A stretch of DNA of 64,000 nucleotides from assembly GCA_021030915.1 (NCBI GenBank), contig JAGEMR010000018.1, positions 62,001 to 126,000 of the forward strand, written 5' to 3'. This stretch comes from Astrothelium macrocarpum (lineage: Eukaryota > Ascomycota > Dothideomycetes > Trypetheliales > Trypetheliaceae). The position numbers and the translations under genes are program-made. The notes below the pieces were generated by a model. That model was not told the origin of the DNA and did no database searches. It saw only the letters and a list, made by a program, of their open reading frames with translations. Within the stretch, counting starts at the first letter, position 1; each line of letters opens with the position of its first letter. Positions 56,736 to 64,000 of the stretch are shown here, in pieces.

Positions 56736-58692
56736 AAAGAGAGTGGAAGCGATGTGGAGAGAAGTCTTGATGGCGAGGCATTCAACTGTGTTGTATCGTG
56801 AGTAGGTGTCGGTGTGTATACGGGACTCATCTTTGCAATTTGTGTATTCAGCGACCATGGCATGGGGTTTGAAGAAGGGAAGGAATGCATAATCATCATT
56901 GTCACACAGATCGACATGATCATATTGGCGCGAATGGGGGTTTCGCAAATGGTATATAATAGGCACCTCTGTGTGCTGCTCTCTTTGTCCATACTGCTTT
57001 GATGCAGAGCTTTTTTGCTAATGATTCTCGGTCTGGGCTTTTTCCCGGTGACGGTGTCCAGGTTTGTACAGCTTAACCTCTCAAACAGAGACCAAAAGAA
57101 TTTTCCTGTATTAGATAGGTGGCAGACAGAATACCACGAGTCCAATGAATGACTATTTCCTACACCATCATTCCTCACCGATTTCCAACCTCGTGCCTTT
57201 AGTCGTCTTCTCACGCGTTCCACCGACCTACATCGCGCATGGATCGCACAATCAATCCACCTCCCCAATCCACCTCCCCAATCCACCTGGTCCTCCCAAT
57301 CGAACTCTCCTTCCCCATAGTCCTCTTCTTCCTCGTCCTCTGTATCTTCATCTGCTCTATACCCATCCTCTGTCTCCTCATCCTCTGTCTCCTCATCCTC
57401 TGCTCTACACCCATCATTCACATCCCCATCCACCTGTCCAACCCCCTCCCCATCCTCTCCCTTTCCATCCTCCTTTCCCCCCTCATCCCCTCCCTGCCCA
57501 TCCTCCCGCCCTTCATCATCCTTCCCACCCCGCTCCTCTTCTCCCTCATCACCATCCCCGCCCCCATTCACCACCCCACTCCGCCTCCCCTCCATCAACC
57601 TCGCCACCTCCCCCAGCGCCCACAGATGCCACGTCCCCGTCTCGTCTAGCCCACACACTCTCTTGTCGCGCACCCACCTCAACATCACCTCCCCGCGCCC
57701 GACATCCAGCACCTTCTCCGGCGGCCACATGCCCTGCTGTCGCACGCCAGCCATGTCGCCGTTTGTCGTGAAGGGCCCCCAATAGTCGCCCAGCACGCGC
57801 GCCGTCTCGTGCGCGTACGTGCGCACCCGTTCGTCGGCGACATACGCGTAGATGCTGGGCAGGATCGTGTAGTGCCGGCGGAGCGTGGCGTTGAGCGCTA
57901 CGTCCCATGCTCTTGCTTGGGGGGGTGCGTGGGCTGCTTCGGGTGATTGGGCAGGCGGTGGGGTTGCGGATGCAGTAGTTTGGGAGGCGGGGTTAGCTTG
58001 AGCGGGGGTTGGTGCTGCTACTGTGGAGGCTGAAGCGTCGGTGTGGTTGGTGTTTGTGTCTGTTTCGGTGGATGAGGGGGGTTGGGTGCGGAAGCGACGC
58101 TTGCAATCAGAGCGGGTCCGGAGAAGAATTAGGAGGGCCTCGTTCTGGTTGACAGAGTTAGTTGAGAGGTGACTGAAAAGGGGAGGAAGGCAAGAGATGG
58201 GGTGAATGATACCTTTATTTTTCTTAGATCTGCAAGGTCGTCGGTCTTACGACTCTGCTGGATCAGTCTGTCAAATACCTTGGCTGTTTGTTTGACGTCG
58301 GGAGAGGATTCAGGACCGAAGGTGTCGACGAGGTTAATGAGATGGCCTTGAAAGGAATGAAGAAGCTCGTGGGTCGAGGGGATGAGCTCAATGTGTAGAT
58401 CATCAGAGTGAGATAATAAGAAACTTGTAATTGTAGAGGAACTCGAATGTGTCCGAGGTCTTTGAGCTTGCGATCTGGTGGATTCTCTTCTCATGTTTGT
58501 ACTTGAAGGATTAGATGATTGGGAGTTTTCTTTATCCAGTTGAGCTCCGTGGTGGTGCTGATCTTCATGACTTATTTCGCCGCGACCTGTGCATGAGCCT
58601 GGAGATTGTGTTTTCTTCTGTCCAATTAGTGGCTCCAACAGTGTGTCAGGTTCGATCGTTTGGGTTTGGTATTGGGATTCTTCAGTGGACAT
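56732..58692 (-). CDS. Unrecognised protein with acidic low-complexity C-terminal region
   Basis: Exon 1 is 58692-58213 and exon 2 is 58144 to a stop at 56732 (up to 630 aa). The conserved-looking part is residues about 95-330: DDLHIELIPSTHELLHSFQG, HLINLVDTFGPESSPDVK, IQQSRKTDDLADLRKIKNEA, LRRHYTILPSIYAYVADERV, YWGPFTTNGDMAGVRQQGMW and RWVRDKRVCGLDETGTWHLW. After this comes a long Glu/Asp/Gly-rich run with short repeats (DEETEDEETEDGYRADEDTE). I do not recognise the family. The last 150 residues look non-coding in composition and overlap the 3' end of the Mid2-like gene, so the real end may be earlier, through an unseen 3' intron or stop. Start chosen at MSTEESQYQ. Confidence 0.6.
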
Positions 58693-59649
58693 ATTGAAAA
58701 ATTGTTTACGCAAGCGTACACTAAAAGGCTACAGAGTAAGAGATCGAGTTAGGAATGGAAAGAGTACGACGAAATGAATAGATCGAAGACGACGTCCTTC
58801 GAGAGCGAGTGGTGGATACACGAAGCCAGTTGGCTCTCAGAGCTCTCTTTCGCAGGAAACGGCTTCAAGTGACAACGTGAATCGTTGCTGTGATCACTTG
58901 CAAAAGGCTGAATTGATAATTGCTAGAAAGAGTAGCACGAGGGATGATAGAAATCAATATCTTGCTAGCCTCTGGACGATTAGGAGCTTGGAGATTCTCG
59001 ACGTAACCATGCTGATTACGCCAGCAGAATCATTGAACATGTTAGGAGCATCTAAGTGCAACTGCTTGACTTGTTGAAGCTGCCTTCCGCTTTCGTCTTC
59101 ACAGCCTTGAAGATTCGACCCAAAATCTTCGTGCGTGGGAGGTAGCCTTGGCCAATGTAGTAGCTTCATTCCGTATGTCACTTCCGTGTCCAGTTGAATT
59201 AAACGGCTAGCTCCTATCTGCTCGTACGTTTGCTTTGTGACAAAGGATAGGATATATTTCGTAATGTCGGAGTGTTCTCGTTGCTCGAATTACAGGAGAA
59301 CATGAGCGTACTATGGGAGGATGTGTATGCGGAAATGAAAAAATGGGGTCTACCAATGGATCACAATCTCTCCCAGACAACAAAGCCAGTCAACAGAATG
59401 CTGAGTAGCTACTACGAAAAGTAATGTGAGTAATATGAACGACTCAATATGAGCAGCTGGTATTTACCTAGGTAGCAACTTAAGAAATTGTGAAAAATGT
59501 TTCAAGTAGAAGAGGTCAATCTTAAATCAATGAAGAGAGTGCCCGATATTGCCGCTCGCCTTTGCAGTTGTGATCGTCGTACTCCTCCTAGAAATTTCCT
59601 GAGTGTTGCCTCATAGGAACATCATCCAGGATCGGCGGGTCCTTGACTA
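58693..59649. other. Intergenic region, 0.96 kb
   Basis: Upstream region of the unrecognised acidic protein gene and 3' flank of the next minus-strand gene. Only short overlapping frames occur; I see no supported gene. Confidence 0.5.
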
Positions 59650-60410
59650 CTATTCCTCATCACCGTCGTCAATATCGTCCGGCTTCATTTCATCAGACCG
59701 AATTCTGGCTATCACTGAGCGTATTCCCTCTCCCATGCCTACCAGCCTCTCCAGAGTAAAGAGTCTTAATGCCATCGTGTCTGCAATCGATACGACTACA
59801 CGTTTTTCACCCCAGTATACGACTTCCTCCATTGCCTGCTCCAGTGTGCTCCTTGGAATCTCACTGAGAGAGTGACCAAGGAAATATATGAAGCCATTGC
59901 TTTTGTGGTTGGGTTTTAAGTTCATGACACGCTTGGTGATATCACGAATGCTGCCGAATTGAGGGGCATCAATGTCTTTATGCATGTACGTCCGAATGAA
60001 AGATTGCTTGATGGTCTGATTGACAAGACTGCGGTATTGGGAAAGAATATGGCTGGCCTCGCCAAGAATTTGGGTAGCGTAGCTGAGCCTCATCAGTAGT
60101 TGCTGCAGCGCCATATCCTGAGCTGGAGTCAGTGGTGATATTAACTTTGTTTCTGAATCGTAGATACCTTGACGCGCTGAGGTACTTCAGTAGTTGCATT
60201 GCACGGAGATAGCAAGGACTCGTGGTCCTCTGAAGCGACCACCTTGGTGAACTGCTGAACCGTATCCGTGATGCTGCCCATGAGTTCTGCGTTGATTTGA
60301 TGGATGATTTGAACCTCCGCAATGGTCCAAGTGATATACTTTTCGTCTGGCAAATGTAGTATTAACTCGACGGTGCCATCCCAGTGGTGTAGAAATGTGA
60401 ACTGCGGCAT
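59650..60410 (-). CDS. Uncharacterised cytosolic-type protein
   Basis: Exon 1 is 60410-60168 and exon 2 is 60117-59650 (236 aa); the 50-base intron has a CACTGACTCCAG 3' end. The start is MPQFTFLHHWDGTVELILHL, followed by WTIAEVQIIHQINAELMGSI. Exon 2 reads DMALQQLLMRLSYATQILGE, IKQSFIRTYMHKDIDAPQFG and FLGHSLSEIPRSTLEQAMEE. Mostly helical, no signal peptide, no membrane span, acidic tail (MKPDDIDDGDEE). I do not recognise a family. The good splice junction and lack of low complexity make it a believable gene. Confidence 0.68.
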
Positions 60411-62138
60411 TTTCGAACAACTAGATGTGGGGAGAGTATATGCAGATGAGTTGCAACTCCAAAGGCGGTCTGAGAGGATTCAGAGATGACTCAGTCGGGT
60501 CGTTGGTCAAGAACCTGCTTGTGCTTGGGTCTACTGAATTGTAGCAGCAACCGAAGCTTCCGCAGATATATTAAGAACTCCGTGAGCGATGACTGGATCT
60601 TGTATCGTGTTGAGCTAATCTGTACGGCAGAAACGAACTGTGTTGTTGTGAGGTCCCAACATGGCTCTCTTGAGAGGAAGAAACCATACGAAACTCTCAC
60701 CGACTTGTTACTGTAGCATAACCCCCACTTGAATTTGTAGTACGTGATACGCACATATGAGCAAAATATTAAAGCCTCAACCCAAAGGTACGATAGCTGA
60801 GCGGCTCTACGTTTTGTGGCTGGACAGTCGCGTCCTTGATAGCTGGCATCTCACAGCCGTCACGCACGCAGGCAGGTATCTCGAGACGACGATAGTCCGT
60901 TCGAATTGAAAAAGCGAAAGAGTGATCAACAGGCATCTTCTACTGAACTAGATCCTGTTGCTCGATACTAACCCGGCGTAGCTTGCTTCGCTGAGTTCCG
61001 CGTCCACTCTACCGTGGTCGCTACATCTATCACCGCCATACCCGTCAGCAACAACATGACCACGTTGAGCAATACATTAACGAATGGCAAAAGATATTTC
61101 TACTTACATGCTATATACATATCCTAATCCCAAAGCACATTCCTTTCCCCAAACTCCCACGCAAGGCAGAAGGTATGATGAAAAGAAGCCCGAAGGCAGA
61201 CCATCAAAAATTGCGCCGGTGAAGCCCCCGAAGGAGATTCAAGCCAGCGCCTCTCCGCGCTGTGCAATGCAGGAGGTTCTGACTGGGTCCCGAATTCTTG
61301 AGCTCGAGAGCCCCCAACAAGGTCTATAAATCATGTTAGCCTTTAAAATTTAGGGGGAGAGAAGGAAAACACGAACAAGTATGAATTTTGCTCGTTCGAG
61401 GGGGTCCGGACAGATTAAATACTTGCTGGCCAACGCTAAAAATTAGCGAGATCAGCTTAGCGAAGAGCCAACTGAGCCGTGGCACCAGGTGGGCGGCAGA
61501 CAGAAGTGGAGTCACGGGTGGAGAGCCTGCAGTCACTACGGCTGAAGGTCACGGGTGGCAGGTGGCTCCATGGACAAACAAGTGAAGCAGGTGAACTGAT
61601 TGGTGACTTGCAGGGCGGTGAGGAATGCATCCAGGGGGCGAAGGTCTGTGTGAGGAAAAGGGGTAGAAACACATAGACACGAATGGGGCCTGGATGAATC
61701 ATTTTACGGCAGGATGAAGACTCGGATGACGCGGTCTACGGCACAGAACTTTCGTTGAGAACTTTCTTCCCATCTGACCAAGTTTGCTGCTCACTTTCAC
61801 ATACGCTGGCGGCCTGATAGAAGGTGAGTTTGCAAACGCCATACTAATGCACGGATTATGAATGGACCGAACACGGAATTACCCGGTTTTCTGCAGGGGC
61901 TCCGACCATGGAACATGACAACATGTCAGAAGAGCTTTGGCGTTGCGGCAGGATTGTCCAGGATGGCTTGAACCCTAAATCACGGATGCAAATTAGGCCT
62001 TCATCCTAATACTCCGTCTGTTGGAATCACTCTACTTTCTGTATGTACATGAAGCCAGATCCAGGGTTTTCGGTCAATTCCGATGCAACTCTGAGTCTCG
62101 GGTCAATAACTAGAAGGATTGCAGAGCGCAAGACTCGA
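60411..62138. other. 1.7 kb gene-free interval
   Basis: Short featureless frames on both strands (60-90 codons). The segment 61440-61700 is moderately GC-rich, but both strands stay open only briefly. No gene or RNA feature can be supported. Confidence 0.5.
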
Positions 62139-62378
62139 CACTAGGGGTTGGAATAAATGTTACCCGGACCGCGAGAAAGATAACTTACCGCTCGCCTCAT
62201 AGGGAAAACCCCTTGCCATTTTCAACACCCACAAGCCGTAGAAACAAAATGGTAAGCAATCTGTTGAGAAACAACTCTTAGACTTTTCTCGTTGTTTGTT
62301 GTTGACTGCCTCCTCATGAGGCGTAAGCGAATTAACTCTTCCGATCGCGGGTGACATTTCTTATTGCAACTAGTGGTG
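62139..62378 (+). mobile_element. MITE-like element, copy C (diverged left end)
   Basis: The right end (GCGGGTGACATTTCTTATTG, then CAACTAGTGGTG) is nearly identical to copy B. The left end (CACTAGGGGTTGGAATAAAT, then GTTACCCGGACCGCGAG) matches it in inverse orientation with several changes. Inner arms share CCGCTCGCCTCATAGGG with the reversed right side, which has ACGCCTCATGAGG. About 240 bases, non-coding. Confidence 0.75.
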
Positions 62379-62896
62379 TTAGTGCTACTCGGCTTACATC
62401 CCCATGTGCAGTATTTCTAGTTGAATGCCACCCAGGTGCGTCTCTATATTCTAGACAGCATGCCTGTTAGCCTGGTGCATCTTTACCCGCAACGGCTGTG
62501 ATCTCGATCAACCGGCATTCCTATCACGGGAAAACATGTCCCTAGTAAGACGTGATATTTCAATTATTTCTTCTGCGAATCACGTTTTGGAAATCAATTC
62601 CTTATTTCGAAGACGTTTGTTTCTCAGCTCGGCTCTCCATTTTTTCCCAAGGCAGACATGCGCTTGACAAAGCAATCGGGATACGACATTTGCAAGGGTC
62701 AAAGTAGCCATGCGGTACACAAAGTTCACCATTCAAGAACCCAAACCTTACAATTCAACCATGGGCACTGGGCAGCAGTAGAGTGCATAGACGGCTGCTT
62801 CGGAGCACCTGTGTGGGTCAAGATTTTCCAATTCATGTACAACCCGTTCCACAGTCAGCGTGACTGTAATAGTTCTGTCCACGAAACAGGAACATT
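62379..62896. other. Intergenic region
   Basis: 518 bases between MITE copy C and the 3' end of the NCS1 gene. An 80-codon plus-strand frame has no support. Confidence 0.5.
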
Positions 62897-64000
62897 CTAG
62901 TTCGAATCTCTCTTGTCGTCACTGTTCTTTTCATCATGATGATGTGGATGCTTAGTAAAGCCTAAGATGTCGACTGCATCCGCATTTCCGAATCCTTTCT
63001 CATTCCCTGTACTCGCTCCATGCCCGTTGCGCTCATAATCATCATGCCATGTCTCGGGTTCATGTCCGTAGATTGTTTGAGACACTAGGCTATCTTTTGC
63101 TGGAAAGGCCCAACTGAGACCAGTGTACAGTACGATGCTGGTCACAAACCCGAAAAGCCAATCGAAGGAATACAGGTGTTGAGCGCCTAAGCTGATACGT
63201 ACACCCATTGCGTTGATTGAATAAGCGAGACCAGGTAGCAAAGGGGATACCGGAACGAGAAAAGCGATAAGGGCTCTCCAGTTCATACCCGTGCGATTGT
63301 ATCGATATCTGCCACGTGGGTCATATAGGGCTGGCACGTCAATCTTACGCCGCTTGACAAGCCAGTAGTCTGACGCAAGAATCCCTGCAATCGGCGCAAG
63401 AAAGACTGCATATCCTCCCATCTGCAAGGACGTCAATTGAATACTGTCCTCTCCAACAAGAAACAGGGAGTATACTTACGAATGCAAGAAAGGTAGTAGC
63501 TGATGACAGGATTTTCCAAGGAACGATTACCCAACAGCCCACTACCGCAGCAATGATACATCCACGGAAAATGTTGACGTATTTTGGGAACAATACCGTC
63601 AAATCATTCGCTGCGGAGATGGAATTGGCCGTAATGTTGGTTCCTACCTGAGCAATATACCAGCTCAAGGCAGCAAAGAAAGCAGCAGCTCGGCCACCTG
63701 GGTTATCGAGCCAATTACTAACGATATCCAAAGGATTCCAGAGGGGTTGCCCATAGACGACGATAGATGCTGATGTCGTTACAATACCAAGAACCCCGCA
63801 TGCAGTGAAGATGATGGGTAGGAAAGGCAATTGGACATATTGGCCCCTGCCGGCACCCTTTGCATAACGAGAGAAATCGGGAATATTGCAAGCCAGTGTG
63901 GCCCAACTACCTGTCACTGCAGACATGCAACTCAACCAAAGATACGCTCTTTGACTCCCAGATACTGTCTCGGGCAAGCGGAACAGTTCTCCACTGCCTC
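62897..64000 (-). CDS. NCS1-family nucleobase/vitamin:cation symporter, 3' part, runs off window
   Basis: Plasma-membrane permease of the Fur4/Dal4/Fui1/Nrt1/Thi10 group. The readable exons are from beyond 64000 to 63480, and 63421-62897, joined by a 58-base intron at FLAF-MGGYAVFLAP. Conserved segments are GELFRLPE, YLWLSCMSAVTGSWATLACN, IPDFSRYAKG, VGTNITANSISAANDLTVLF, PKYVNIFRG, SDYWLVKRRKIDVPALYDPR and YRYNRTGMNWRALIAFLVPV. Hydrophobic spans alternate with these. The C-terminal tail is His/Asp-rich (KHPHHHDEKNSDDK). The N-terminal half is outside the window. Substrate (uracil, uridine, allantoin, thiamine or nicotinamide riboside) cannot be assigned from this part. Confidence 0.92.

Overview
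The window looks like a chromosomal segment of a filamentous ascomycete (Pezizomycotina). The evidence is short introns of about 50 to 140 bases with GT(A/G)NGT donors and CTAAC/CTGAC branch sites, alternating-strand single genes instead of operons, and fungus-restricted families: a QutR/qa-1S quinate repressor, a HET-domain protein, a Clr5-domain protein, a Zn2Cys6 regulator, a DUF7598-type membrane protein and a Mid2-like wall sensor. A Dothideomycete or a close class is plausible, but I cannot fix the species. About 30 protein genes are supported, most rebuilt by reading splice junctions. Two run off the window: aha1 at the left edge and an NCS1 transporter at the right edge.

Layout. 0-9.4 kb: the Hsp90 co-chaperone aha1, a Ser/Ala-rich secreted protein, an LRR protein and dynactin p27. 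11.5-17.6 kb: a quinate-repressor-like protein followed on the same strand by a Zn2Cys6 factor. 17.9-38.4 kb is a gene-dense housekeeping stretch: alg10, a small secreted Cys protein, GINS psf2, a coiled-coil protein, a DUF7598 protein, a SERF/4F5-like small protein, a secreted tandem-repeat protein, smn1, nop15, a UBA-UBX protein, VAP/scs2, asparagine synthetase and VDAC porin. 38.7-39.6 kb holds a J-protein.

The 39.7-48 kb stretch is different. It is looser and lower in GC, with three of the four copies of a MITE-like inverted-repeat element, a HET-domain gene lying between two of those copies, a Clr5-domain gene and two tRNA-like remnants. It reads as an accessory island. From 48.1 kb the housekeeping pattern returns: methionine aminopeptidase 2, sphingolipid delta-4 desaturase, F-box protein, PQ-loop transporter, Mid2-like sensor, two unrecognised genes, a fourth MITE copy and the NCS1 permease.

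Functional themes are mixed, as is usual for fungal chromosomes: protein folding (aha1, J-protein), replication (psf2), ribosome and RNP assembly (nop15, smn1), ER and lipid functions (alg10, VAP, desaturase), and the cell surface (three Ser/Thr-rich secreted or membrane proteins and one candidate effector-like protein). I found no secondary-metabolite cluster, CRISPR array or clear rRNA. The most unusual signals are the MITE family, the MITE-bracketed HET gene, a secreted protein with two possible C-termini, and a QutR-like protein without a visible N-terminal kinase-like domain.
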